From positions 372,001 to 436,000 of the forward strand of contig JAQNBH010000139.1 of NCBI GenBank assembly GCA_028752905.1: a stretch of 64,000 bases of DNA. The letters run 5' to 3'. Of this stretch, positions 23,161-37,990 are shown piece after piece; the first letter of the stretch is position 1; every line of letters starts with the position of its first letter. The notes under the pieces are model-generated. The model searched no databases and was not told the DNA's origin. It saw only the letters and a program-made list of their open reading frames with translations. Source of the stretch: Cladorhizidae sp. MBARI D1340-BT2. Its lineage: Eukaryota > Porifera > Demospongiae > Poecilosclerida > Cladorhizidae. The position numbers and the translations under genes were made by a program.

Positions 23161-26099
23161 AGGACTATACACCAACTAGCATGGCAGTACAGGTAGGACT
23201 ACACACCAACTAGCATGGCAGTACAGGTAGGACTACACACCAACTAGCATGGCAGTACAGGTAGGACTATACACCAACTAGCATGGCAGTACAGGTAGGA
23301 CTACACACCAACTAGCATGGCAGTACAGGTAGGACTACACACCAACTAGCATGGCAGTACAGGTAGGACTACACACCAACTAGCATGGCAGTACAGGTAG
23401 GACTACACACCAACTAGCATGGCAGTACAGGTAGGACTACACACCAACTAGCATGGCAGTACAGGTAGGACTACACACCAACTAGCATGGCAGTACAGGT
23501 AGGACTACACACCAACTAGCATGGCAGTACAGATAGGACTATACACCAACTAGCATGGCAGTACAGGTAGGACTATACACCAACTAGCATGGCAGTACAG
23601 TTAGGACTACACACCAACTAGCATGGCAGTACAGTTAGGACTGCACACCAACTAGGATGGCAGTACAGGTAGGACTACACACCAACTAGCATGGCAGTAC
23701 AGGTAGGACTACACACCAACTAGCATGGCAGTACAGGTAGGACTACACACCAACTAGCATGGCAGTACAGGTAGGACTATACACCAACTAGCATGGCAGT
23801 ACAGTTAGGACTGCACACCAACTAGGATGGCAGTACAGGTAGGACTACACACCAACTAGCATGGCAGTACAGGTAGGACTACACACCAACTAGCATGGCA
23901 GTACAGGTAGGACTACACACCAACTAGCATGGCAGTACAGGTAGGACTACACACCAACTAGCATGGCAGTACAGGTAGGACTATACACCAACTAGCATGG
24001 CAGTACAGGTAGGACTACACACCAACTAGCATGGCAGTACAGGCAGGACTATACACCAACTAGCATGGCAGTACAGGTAGGACTACACACCAACTAGCAT
24101 GGCAGTACAGGTAGGACTATACACCAACTAGCATGGCAGTACAGGTAGGACTACACACCAACTAGCATGGCAGTACAGGTAGGACTACACACCAACTAGC
24201 ATGGCAGTACAGGTAGGACTACACACCAACTAGCATGGCAGTACAGGTAGGACTACACACCAACTAGCATGGCAGTACAGGTAGGACTACACACCAACTA
24301 GCATGACAGTACAGGCAGGACTACACACCAACTAGCATGGCAGTACAGGTAGGACTACACACCAACTAGCATGGCAGTACAGGCAGGACTACACACCAAC
24401 TAGCATGGCAGTACAGGTAGGACTATACACCAACTGGCATGGCAGTACAGGTAGGACTACACACCAACTAGCATGGCAGTACAGGCAGGACTATACACCA
24501 ACTAGCATGGCAGTACAGGTAGGACTATACACCAACTAGCATGGCAGTACAGGTAGGACTATACACCAACTAGCATGGCAGTACAGGTAGGACTACACAC
24601 CAACTGGCATGGCAGTACAGGTAGGAATACACACCAACTAGCATGGCAGTACAGGTAGGACTACACACCAACTAGCATGGCAGTACAGGTAGGACTACAC
24701 ACCAACTAGCATGGCAGTACAGGTAGGACTACACACCAACTAGCATGGCAGTACAGGTAGGACTACACACCAACTAGCATGGCAGTACAGGTAGGACTAC
24801 ACACCAACTAGCATGGCAGTACAGGTAGGACTACACACCAACTAGCATGGCAGTACAGGTAGGACTACACACCAACTAGCATGGCAGTACAGGTAGGACT
24901 ACACACCAACTAGCATGGCAGTACAGGTAGGACTATACACCAACTAGCATGGCAGTACAGGTAGGACTACACACCAACTGTAGCATGGCAGTACAGGTAG
25001 GACTACACACCAACTAGCATGGCAGTACAGGCAGGACTATACACCAACTAGCATGGCAGTACAGGTAGGACTACACACCAACTAGCATGGCAGTACAGGT
25101 AGGACTATACACCAACTAGCATGGCAGTACAGGCAGGACTACACACCAACTATCATGGCATTACAGGTAGGACTACACACCAACTAGCATGGCAGTACAG
25201 GTAGGACTACACACCAACTAGCATGGCAGTACAGGTAGGACTACACACCAACTAGCATGGCAGTACAGGTAGGACTACACACCAACTAGCATGGCAGTAC
25301 AGGTAGGACTACACACCAACTAGCATGGCAGTACAGGTAGGACTACACACCAACTAGCATGGCAGTACAGGTAGGACTACACACCAACTAGCATGGCAGA
25401 ACAGGTAGGACTACACACCAACTAGCATGGCAGTACAGGTATGACTATACACCAACTAGCATGGCAGTACAGGTAGGACTACACACCAACTAGCATGGCA
25501 GTACAGGTAGGACTACACACCAACTATGGCAGTACAGGTAGGACTACACACCAACTAGCATGGCAGTACAGGTAGGACTATACACCAACTAGCATGGCAG
25601 TACAGGTAGGACTACACACCAACTAGCATGGCAGTACAGGCAGGACTATACACCAACTAGCATGGCAGTACAGGTAGGACTACACACCAACTAGCATGGC
25701 AGTACAGGTAGGACTACACACCAACTAGCATGGCAGTACAGGTAGGACTACACCAACTAGCATGGCAGTACAGGTAGGACTACACACCAACTAGCATGGC
25801 AGTACAGGTAGGACTACACACCAACTAGCATGGCAGTACAAGTAGGACTACACACCAACTAGCATGGCAGTACAGGTAGGACTACACACCAACTAGCATA
25901 GCAGTACAGGTAGGACTACACACCAACTAGCATGGCAGTACAGGTAGGACTACACACCAACTAGCATGGCAGTACAGGTAGGACTACACACCAACTAGCA
26001 TGGCAGTACAGGTAGGACTACACACCAACTAGCATGGCAGTACAAGTAGGACTGCACACCAACTAGGATGGCATACAGGTACGTAGGACTACACACCAA

Positions 26100-29000
26100 C
26101 TAGCATGGCAGTACAAGTAGGACTACACACCAACTAGCATGGCAGTACAGGTAGGACTATACACCAACTAGCATGGCAGTACAGGTAGGACTATACACCA
26201 ACTAGCATGGCAGTACAGGTAGGACTACACACCAACTAGCATGGCAGTACAGGCAGGACTATACACCAACTAGCATGGCAGTACAGGTAGGACTACACAC
26301 CAACTAGCATGGCAGTACAGGTAGGACTATACACCAACTAGCATGGCAGTACAGGTAGGACTACACACCAACTAGCATGGCAGTACAGGTAGGACTACAC
26401 ACCAACTAGCATGGCAGTATACAGGTAGGACTACACACCAACTAGCATGGCAGTACAGGTAGGACTACACACCAACTAGCATGGCAGTACAGGTAGGACT
26501 ACACACCAACTAGCATGGCAGTACAGGTAGGACTACACACCAACTAGCATGGCAGTACAGGTAGGACTATACACCAACTAGCATGGCAGTACAGGTAGGA
26601 CTACACACCAACTAGCATGGCATTACAGGTAGGACTACACACCAACTAGCATGGCAGTACAGGTAGGACTACACACCAACTAGCATGGCAGTACAGGTAG
26701 GACTACACACCAACTAGCATGGCAGTACCGGTAGGACTGCACACCAACTAGCATGGCAGTACAGGTAGGACTACACACCAACTAGCATGGCAGTACAGGT
26801 AGGACTATACACCAACTAGCATGGCAGTATACAGGTAGGACTACACACCAACTAGCATGGCAGTACAGGTAGGACTACACACCAACTAGCATGGCAGTAC
26901 AGGTAGGACTATACACCAACTAGCATGGCAGTACAGGTAGGACTATACACCAACTAGCATGGCAGTACAGATAGGACTACACACCAACTAGCATGGCAGT
27001 ACAGGTAGGACTACACACCAACTAGCATGGCAGTACAGGTACTGTAGGACTATACACCTACTAGCATGGCAGTACAGGTAGGACTACACACCAACTAGCA
27101 TGGCAGTACAGGTAGGACTACACACCAACTAGCATGGCAGTACAGGTAGGACTACACACCAACTAGCATGGCAGTACAGGTAGGACTACACACCAACTAG
27201 CATGGCAGTACAGGTAGGACTACACACCAACTAGCATGGCAGTACAGGTAGGACTACACACCAACTAGCATGGCAGTACAGGTAGGACTACACACCAACT
27301 AGCATGGCAGTACAGGTAGGACTACACACCAACTAGCATGGCAGTACAGGTAGGACTACACACCAACTAGCATGGCAGTACAGGTAGGACTATACACCAA
27401 CTAGCATGGCATTACAGGTAGGACTACACACCAACTAGCATGGCAGTACAGGTAGGACTACACACCAACTAGCATGGCAGTACAGGCAGGACTATACACC
27501 AACTAGCATGGCAGTACAGGTAGGACTACACACCAACTAGCATGGCAGTACAGTTATGACTATACACCAACTAGCATGGCAGTACAGGTAGGACTATACA
27601 CCAACTAGCATGGCAGTACAGGTACAGGACTACACACCAACTATCATGGCATTACAGGTAGGACTACACACCAACTAGCATGGCAGTACAGGTAGGACTA
27701 CACACCAACTAGCATGGCAGTACAGGTAGGACTACACACCAACTAGCATGGCAGTACAGGTAGGACTACACACCAACTAGCATGGCAGTACAGGTAGGAC
27801 TACACACCAACTAGCATGGCAGTACAGGTAGGACTACACACCAACTAGCATGGCAGTACAGGTAGGACTACACACCAACTAGCATGGCAGTACAGGTAGG
27901 ACTACACACCAACTAGCATGGCAGTACAGGTATGACTATACACCAACTAGCATGGCAGTACAGGTAGGACTACACACCAACTAGCATGGCAGTACAGGTA
28001 GGACTACACACCAACTAGCATGGCAGTACAGGTAGGACTACACACCAACTAGCATGGCAGTACAGGTAGGACTATACACCAACTAGCATGGCAGTACAGG
28101 TAGGACTACACACCAACTAGCATGGCAGTACAGGTAGGACTACACACCAACTAGCATGGCAGTACAGGTAGGACTATACACCAACTAGCATGGCAGTACA
28201 GGTAGGACTACACACCAACTAGCATGGCAGTACAGGTAGGACTACACACCAACTAGCATGGCAGTACAGGTAGGACTACACCAACTAGCATGGCAGTACA
28301 GGTAGGACTATACACCAACTAGCATGGCAGTACAGGTAGGACTACACCAACTAGCATGGCAGTACAGGTAGGACTACACACCAACTAGCATGGCAGTACA
28401 GGTAGGACTACACCAACTAGCATGGCAGTACAGGTAGGACTACACACCAACTAGCATGGCAGTACAGGTAGGACTACACACCAACTAGCATGGCAGTACA
28501 AGTAGGACTACACACCAACTAGCATGGCAGTACAGGTAGGACTACACACCAACTAGCATAGCAGTACAGGTAGGACTACACACCAACTAGCATGGCAGTA
28601 CAGGTAGGACTACACACCAACTAGCATGGCAGTACAAGTAGGACTGCACACCAACTAGGATGGCAGTACAGGTAGGACTACACACCAACTAGCATGGCAG
28701 TACAAGTAGGACTACACACCAACTAGCATGGCAGTACAGGTAGGACTACACACCAACTAGCATGGCAGTACAGGTAGGACTATACACCAACTAGCATGGC
28801 AGTACAGGTAGGACTACACACCAACTAGCATGGCAGTACAGGTAGGACTATACACCAACTAGCATGGCAGTACAGGTAGGACTACACACCAACTAGCATG
28901 GCAGTACAGGTAGGACTACACACCAACTAGCATGGCAGTATACAGGTAGGACTACACACCAACTAGCATGGCAGTACAGGTAGGACTACACACCAACTAG

Positions 29001-32000
29001 CATGGCAGTACAGGTAGGACTACACACCAACTAGCATGGCAGTACAGGTAGGACTACACACCAACTAGCATGGCAGTACAGGTAGGACTATACACCAACT
29101 AGCATGGCAGTACAGGTAGGACTACACACCAACTAGCATGGCATTACAGGTAGGACTACACACCAACTAGCATGGCAGTACAGGTAGGACTACACACCAA
29201 CTAGCATGGCAGTACAGGTAGGACTACACACCAACTAGCATGGCAGTACCGGTAGGACTGCACACCAACTAGCATGGCAGTACAGATAGGACTATACACC
29301 AACTAGCATGGCAGTACAGGTAGGACTACACACCAACTAGCATGGCAGTACAGGTAGGACTACACACCAACTAGCATGGCAGTACAGGCAGGACTACACA
29401 CCAACTAGCATGGCAGTACAGGTAGGACTACACACCAACTAGCATGGCAGTACAGGTAGGACTACACACCAACTAGCATGGCAGGACAGGTAGGACTATA
29501 CACCAACTAGCATGGCAGTACAGGTAGGACTACACACCAACTAGCATGGCAGTACAGGTAGGACTATACACCAACTAGCATGGCAGTATACAGGTAGGAC
29601 TACACACCAACTAGCATGGCAGTACAGGTAGGACTACACACCAACTAGCATGGCAGTACAGGTAGGACTATACACCAACTAGCATGGCAGTACAGGTAGG
29701 ACTATACACCAACTAGCATGGCAGTACAGGTAGGACTACACACCAACTAGCATGGCAGTACAGGTAGGACTACACACCAACTAGCATGGCAGTACAGGTA
29801 GGACTATACACCAACTAGCATGGCAGTACAGGTAGGAATACACACCAACTAGCATGGCAGTACAGGTAGGACTACACACCAACTAGCATGGCAGTACAGG
29901 TAGGACTACACACCAACTAGCATGGCAGTACAGGTAGGACTACACACCAACTAGGATGGCAGTACAGGTAGGACTATACACCAACTAGCATGGCAGTACA
30001 GGTAGGACTATACACCAACTAGCATGGCAGTACAGGTAGGACTACACACCAACTAGCATGGCAGTGCATGTAGGACTGCACACCAACTAGCATGGCAGTG
30101 CACGTAGGACTGCACACCAATTAGCATGGCAGTACAGGTAGGACTACACACCGACTAACATGGCAGTACAGGTAGGACTACACACCAACTAGCATGGCAG
30201 TACAGGTAGGACTACACACCAACTAACATGGCAGTACAGGCCGGACTATACACCAACTAGCATGGCAGTACAGGTAGGACTACACACCAACTACATAGCA
30301 TGGCAGTACAGGTAGGACTACACACCAACTAGCATGGCAGTACAGGTAGGACTACACACCAACTAGCATGGCAGTACAGGTAGGACTACACACCAACTAA
30401 CATGGCAGTACAGGTAGGACTGCACACCAACTAGCATGGCAGTACAGGTAGGACTACACACCAACTAGCATGGCAGTACAGGTAGGACTACACACCAACT
30501 AGCATGGCAGTACAGGTAGGACTACACCAACTAGCATGGCAGTACAGGTAGGACTACACACCAACTAGCATGGCAGTACAGGTAGGACTACACACCAACT
30601 AGCATGGCAGTACAAGTAGGACTACACACCAACTAGCATGGCAGTACAGGTAGGACTACACACCAACTAGCATAGCAGTACAGGTAGGACTACACACCAA
30701 CTAGCATGGCAGTACAGGTAGGACTACACACCAACTAGCATGGCAGTACAGGTAGGACTACACACCAACTAGCATGGCAGTACAGGTAGGACTACACACC
30801 AACTAGCATGGCAGTACAAGTAGGACTGCACACCAACTAGGATGGCATACAGGTACGTAGGACTACACACCAACTAGCATGGCAGTACAGGTAGGACTAC
30901 ACACCAACTAGCATGGCAGTACAGGTAGGACTACACACCAACTAGCATGGCAGTACAGGTAGGACTACACACCAACTAGCATGGCAGTACAGGTAGGACT
31001 ACACACCAACTAGCATGGCAGTACAGGTAGGACTATACACCAACTAGCATGGCAGTACAGGTAGGACTACACACCAACTAGCATGGCATTACAGGTAGGA
31101 CTACACACCAACTAGCATGGCAGTACAGGTAGGACTACACACCAACTAGCATGGCAGTACAGGTAGGACTACACACCAACTAGCATGGCAGTACCGGTAG
31201 GACTGCACACCAACTAGCATGGCAGTACAGGTAGGACTACACACCAACTAGCATGGCAGTACAGGTAGGACTATACACCAACTAGCATGGCAGTATACAG
31301 GTAGGACTACACACCAACTAGCATGGCAGTACAGGTAGGACTACACACCAACTAGCATGGCAGTACAGGTAGGACTATACACCAACTAGCATGGCAGTAC
31401 AGGTAGGACTATACACCAACTAGCATGGCAGTACAGATAGGACTACACACCAACTAGCATGGCAGTACAGGTAGGACTACACACCAACTAGCATGGCAGT
31501 ACAGGTACTGTAGGACTATACACCAACTAGCATGGCAGCACAGGTAGGACTACACACCAACTAGCATGGCAGTACAGGTAGGACTACACACCAACTAGCA
31601 TGGCAGTACAGGTAGGACTACACACCAACTAGCATGGCAGTACAGGTAGGACTACACACCAACTAGCATGGCAGTACAGGTAGGACTACACACCAACTAG
31701 CATGGCAGTACAGGTAGGACTACACACCAACTAGCATGGCAGTACAGGTAGGACTACACACCAACTAGCATGGCAGTACAGGTAGGACTACACACCAACT
31801 AGCATGGCAGTACAGGTAGGACTACACACCAACTAGCATGGCAGTACAGGTAGGACTATACACCAACTAGCATGGCATTACAGGTAGGACTACACACCAA
31901 CTAGCATGGCAGTACAGGTAGGACTACACACCAACTAGCATGGCAGTACAGGCAGGACTATACACCAACTAGCATGGCAGTACAGGTAGGACTACACACC

Positions 32001-35000
32001 AACTAGCATGGCAGTACAGTTAGGACTATACACCAACTAGCATGGCAGTACAGGTAGGACTATACACCGGCAGTACAGGTACAGGACTACACACCAACTA
32101 TCATGGCATTACAGGTAGGACTACACACCAACTAGCATGGCAGTACAGGTAGGACTACACACCAACTAGCATGGCAGTACAGGTAGGACTACACACCAAC
32201 TAGCATGGCAGTACAGGTAGGACTACACACCAACTAGCATGGCAGTACAGGTAGGACTACACACCAACTAGCATGGCAGTACAGGTAGGACTACACACCA
32301 ACTAGCATGGCAGTACAGGTAGGACTACACACCAACTAGCATGGCAGTACAGGTAGGACTACACACCAACTAGCATGGCAGTACAGGTATGACTATACAC
32401 CAACTAGCATGGCAGTACAGGTAGGACTACACACCAACTAGCATGGCAGTACAGGTAGGACTACACACCAACTAGCATGGCAGTACAGGTAGGACTACAC
32501 ACCAACTAGCATGGCAGTACAGGTAGGACTATACACCAACTAGCATGGCAGTACAGGTAGGACTACACACCAACTAGCATGGCAGTACAGGTAGGACTAC
32601 ACACCAACTAGCATGGCAGTACAGGTAGGACTATACACCAACTAGCATGGCAGTACAGGTAGGACTACACACCAACTAGCATGGCAGTACAGGTAGGACT
32701 ACACACCAACTAGCATGGCAGTACAGGTAGGACTACACCAACTAGCATGGCAGTACAGGTAGGACTATACACCAACTAGCATGGCAGTACAGGTAGGACT
32801 ACACCAACTAGCATGGCAGTACAGGTAGGACTACACACCAACTAGCATGGCAGTACAGGTAGGACTACACCAACTAGCATGGCAGTACAGGTAGGACTAC
32901 ACACCAACTAGCATGGCAGTACAGGTAGGACTACACACCAACTAGCATGGCAGTACAAGTAGGACTACACACCAACTAGCATGGCAGTACAGGTAGGACT
33001 ACACACCAACTAGCATAGCAGTACAGGTAGGACTACACACCAACTAGCATGGCAGTACAGGTAGGACTACACACCAACTAGCATGGCAGTACAAGTAGGA
33101 CTGCACACCAACTAGGATGGCAGTACAGGTAGGACTACACACCAACTAGCATGGCAGTACAAGTAGGACTACACACCAACTAGCATGGCAGTACAGGTAG
33201 GACTACACACCAACTAGCATGGCAGTACAGGTAGGACTATACACCAACTAGCATGGCAGTACAGGTAGGACTACACACCAACTAGCATGGCAGTACAGGT
33301 AGGACTATACACCAACTAGCATGGCAGTACAGGTAGGACTACACACCAACTAGCATGGCAGTACAGGTAGGACTACACACCAACTAGCATGGCAGTATAC
33401 AGGTAGGACTACACACCAACTAGCATGGCAGTACAGGTAGGACTACACACCAACTAGCATGGCAGTACAGGTAGGACTACACACCAACTAGCATGGCAGT
33501 ACAGGTAGGACTACACACCAACTAGCATGGCAGTACAGGTAGGACTATACACCAACTAGCATGGCAGTACAGGTAGGACTACACACCAACTAGCATGGCA
33601 TTACAGGTAGGACTACACACCAACTAGCATGGCAGTACAGGTAGGACTACACACCAACTAGCATGGCAGTACAGGTAGGACTACACACCAACTAGCATGG
33701 CAGTACCGGTAGGACTGCACACCAACTAGCATGGCAGTACAGATAGGACTATACACCAACTAGCATGGCAGTACAGGTAGGACTACACACCAACTAGCAT
33801 GGCAGTACAGGTAGGACTACACACCAACTAGCATGGCAGTACAGGCAGGACTACACACCAACTAGCATGGCAGTACAGGTAGGACTACACACCAACTAGC
33901 ATGGCAGTACAGGTAGGACTACACACCAACTAGCATGGCAGGACAGGTAGGACTATAAACCAACTAGCATGGCAGTACAGGTAGGACTACACACCAACTA
34001 GCATGGCAGTACAGGTAGGACTATACACCAACTAGCATGGCAGTATACAGGTAGGACTACACACCAACTAGCATGGCAGTACAGGTAGGACTACACACCA
34101 ACTAGCATGGCAGTACAGGTAGGACTATACACCAACTAGCATGGCAGTACAGGTAGGACTATACACCAACTAGCATGGCAGTACAGGTAGGACTACACAC
34201 CAACTAGCATGGCAGTACAGGTAGGACTACACACCAACTAGCATGGCAGTACAGGTAGGACTATACACCAACTAGCATGGCAGTACAGGTAGGAATACAC
34301 ACCAACTAGCATGGCAGTACAGGTAGGACTACACACCAACTAGCATGGCAGTACAGGTAGGACTACACACCAACTAGCATGGCAGTACAGGTAGGACTAC
34401 ACACCAACTAGGATGGCAGTACAGGTAGGACTATACACCAACTAGCATGGCAGTACAGGTAGGACTATACACCAACTAGCATGGCAGTACAGGTAGGACT
34501 ACACACCAACTAGCATGGCAGTGCATGTAGGACTGCACACCAACTAGCATGGCAGTGCACGTAGGACTGCACACCAACTAGCATGGCAGTACAGGTAGGA
34601 CTACACACCGACTAACATGGCAGTACAGGTAGGACTACACACCAACTAGCATGGCAGTACAGGTAGGACTACACACCAACTAACATGGCAGTACAGGCCG
34701 GACTATACACCAACTAGCATGGCAGTACAGGTAGGACTACACACCAACTACATAGCATGGCAGTACAGGTAGGACTACACACCAACTAGCATGGCAGTAC
34801 AGGTAGGACTACACACCAACTAGCATGGCAGTACAGGTAGGACTACACACCAACTAACATGGCAGTACAGGTAGGACTGCACACCAACTAGCATGGCAGT
34901 ACAGGTAGGACTACACACCAACTAGCATGGCAGTACAGGTAGGACTACACACCAACTATGTAGCATGGCAGTACAGGTAGGACTACACACCAACTAGCAT
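26100..35000. repeat. Tandem 4.46 kb block duplication in satellite E
   Basis: Private variants recur at exactly 4,457 bp: CTATCATGGC 27641/32098, AGCATAGCAG 28555/33012, CAGTACCGG 29244/33701, GCAGGACAGG 29481/33938, GCAGTGCATG 30061/34518, GCCGGACT 30240/34697, CTACATAGCA 30291/34748. Earlier markers are offset by 4,466 (26723/31189, 27041/31507), explained by a 9-base deletion near 32068, and by 4,774 at the left edge (26071/30845). Confidence 0.9.
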
Positions 35001-35657
35001 GGCAGTACAGGTAGGACTACACACCAACTAGCATGGCAGTACAGGTAGGACTACACACCAACTAGCATGGCAGTACAGGTAGGACTACACACCAACTAGC
35101 ATGGCAGTACAGGTAGGACTACACACCAACTAGCATGGCAGTACAGGTAGGACTACACACCAACTAGCATGGCAGTACAGGTAGGACTACACACCAACTA
35201 GCATGGCAGTACAGGTAGGACTACACACCAACTAGCATGGCAGTACAGGTAGGACTACACACCAACTAGCATGGCAGTACAGGTAGGACTACACACCAAC
35301 TAGCATGACAGTACAGGTAGGACTACACACCAACTAGCATGGCAGTACAGGTAGGACTACACACCAACTAGCATGGCAGTACAGGTAGGACTACACACCA
35401 ACTAGCATGGCAGTACAGGTAGGACTACACACCAACTAGCATGGCAGTACAGGTAGGACTACACACCAACTAGCATGGCAGTACAGGTAGGACTACACAC
35501 CAACTAGCATGGCAGTACAGGTAGGACTACACACCAACTAACATGGCAGTACAGGTAGGACTGACTACATACCAACTAGCATGGCAGTACAGGTAGGACT
35601 GACTACACACCAACTAGCATGGCAGTACAGGTAGGACTGACTACATACCAACTAGAC

Positions 35658-37990
35658 TTGGTCCTTTACCTATCAGTATAGAGAACAAACATTTACAGGA
35701 CCCTTTACCTATCAGTGTAGAGAACAAACATTTACTTGACCCTTTACCCTTTACCTATCAGTGTAGAGAACAAACATTTACAGGACCCTTTACCTATCAA
35801 TGTAGAGAATAAACATTTACAGGACCCTTTACCTATCAGTGTAGAGAACAAACATTTACTACCCTTTAGCTATCAATGAGCTATCAATGTCAATGAGCTA
35901 TCAATGTAGAGAATAAACATTTACAGGACCATTTACCTATCCATTTACCTATCCATTTACCTATCAGTGTAGAGAACAAACATTTACAGAACCCTTTACC
36001 TATCAGTGTAGAGAACAAACATTTACAGGACCCTTTACCTATCAATGTAGAGAATAAACATTTACAGGACCATTTACCTATCAGTGTAGAGAACAAATAT
36101 TTACAGGACCCTTTACCTATCAGTGTAGAGAACAAATATTTACAGGACCCTTTACCTATCAGTGTAGAGAACACACATTTACGGAACCCTTTACCTATAA
36201 ACATTTACAGGACCCTTTACCTATCAGTGTAGAGAACAAATATTTACAGGACCCTTTACCTATCAGTGTAGAGAACAAACATTTACAGGACCCTTTACCC
36301 TTTACCTATCAATGCCCTTTACCTATCAATGTAGAGAATAAACATTTACAGCACTGTTTACCTATCAATGTAGAGAATAAACATTTACAGGACCCTTTAC
36401 CTATCAGTGTAGAGAACAAACATTTACTTGACCCTTTAGCTATCAGTGTAGAGAATAAACATTTACAGGACCCTTTACCTATCAATGTAGAGATGTAGAG
36501 AACAAACATTTACAGAACCCTTTACCTATCAGTGTAGAGAATAAACATTTACAGGACCCTTTACCTATCAGTGTAGAGAACAAACATTTACAGAACCCTT
36601 TACCTATCAATGTAGAGAATAAACATTTACAGAACCCTTTACCTTCAGTGTAGCGAACAAACAATTACTTGACCCTTTTTAGCTATCAGTGTAGAGAATA
36701 AACATTTACAGGACCCTTTACCTATCAGTGTAGAGAACAAACATTTACAGAACCCTTTACCTATCAATGTAGAGAATAAACATTTACAGAACCCTTTACC
36801 TTCAGTGTAGCGAACAAACAATTACTTGACCCTTTTTAGCTATCAGTGTAGAGAATAAACATTTACAGGACCCTTTACCTATCAGTGTAGAGAACAAACA
36901 TTTACAGAACCCTTTACCTATCAGTGTAGAGAATAAACATTTACAGGACCCTTTACCTATCAGTGTAGAGAACAAACATTTCCTTGACCCTTTAGCTATC
37001 AATGTAGAGAATAAACATTTACAGGACCCTTTACCTACACTGATAGGCCCTTTACCTATCAGTGTAGAGAATAAACATTTACAGGACCCTTAACCTATCA
37101 GTGGAACAAACATTTACAGGACCCTTTACCTATCAGTGTAGAGAATGTAGAGAACAAACATTTACAGGACCCTTTACCTATCAGTGTAGAGAACAAATAT
37201 TTACAGGACCCTTTACCTATCAGTGTAGAGAACAAACATTTACAGGACCCTTTACCTATCAATGTAGAGAAAATAAACATTTACAGAACCATTTACCTAT
37301 CAGTGTAGAGAACAAATATTTACAGGACCCTTTACCTATCAATGTAGAGAACAAACATTTACAGGACCCTTTACCTATCAGTGTAGAGAACAAATATTTA
37401 CTGGGTCCTTTACCTATCAGTATAGAGAACAAACATTTACAGGACCCTTTATCTATCAGTGTAGAGAATAAACATTTACAGGACTGTTTACCTATCAATT
37501 TAGAGGGGGAAACATTTTCATTTCCCTTTACCTATCAATGTAGAGATCAAACATTTACTTGACCCTTTACCTATATATCAATATCAGTGTAGAGAACAAA
37601 CATTTACTTGACCCTTTACCTATCAGTGTAGAGAACCTATCAGTGTAGAGAATAGAGAACAAACATTTACAGGACCCTTTACCTATCAGTGTAGAGAACA
37701 AATATTTACAGGACCCTTTACCTATCAGTGTAGAGAACAAATATTACAGGACCCTTTACCTATCAGTGTAGAGAACAAACATTTGCTTGACCCTTTACCT
37801 ATCAGTGTAGAGAACAAACATTTACAGGACCCTTTACCTATCAGTGTAGAGAACAAATATTTACAGGACCATTTACCTATCAGTGTAGAGAACAAACATT
37901 TACTGGACCCTTTACCTATCAGTGTAGAGAACAAATATTTACTGGGTCCTTTACCTATCAATGTAGAGAACAAACATTACGGGACCCTTT
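35658..37990. repeat. Satellite F, 39 bp unit (array 1)
   Basis: About 60 copies of a 39 bp unit with core TATCAGTGTAGAGAACAAAC followed by ATTTACAGGACCCTTTACC. Variants include AATAAACAT, AAATATTTA, TTGACCC, TACTGGGTCC and partial units. Because 39 is a multiple of three, both strands show long open frames of 13-residue repeats; these are broken often by partial units and stops and look like by-products. The array follows satellite E and precedes module G in copies 1 and 2. Confidence 0.95.

Larger units (their letters stand above)
14070..35655. repeat. Satellite E, 34 bp unit, about 635 copies (21.6 kb)
   Basis: The largest feature of the window. The core is CTAGCATGGCAGTACAGG, continuing with TAGGACTACACACCAA. 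Frequent variants are TATACACC, GGCAGGACT, GTTAGGACT, GATAGG, AACTAGGATGG, CATGACAG and a GTACTGTAGG insertion. Variant markers recur at fixed offsets, showing nested higher-order repeats (see 19390-23160 and 26100-35000). The unit is equal to two satellite C lengths and shares TAGCATGG and TATACACC with it. The array ends with units carrying GGACTGACTACATACC, the same terminal variants as in copy 2. It has no coding capacity. Confidence 0.97.

Noticed and set aside
35890..37973. Long 13-residue-repeat frames on both strands in satellite F
   Set aside because: Unit length 39 is divisible by three, so frames stay open by default. They are broken at random by partial units, both strands are equally open, and no start or end is conserved between arrays.
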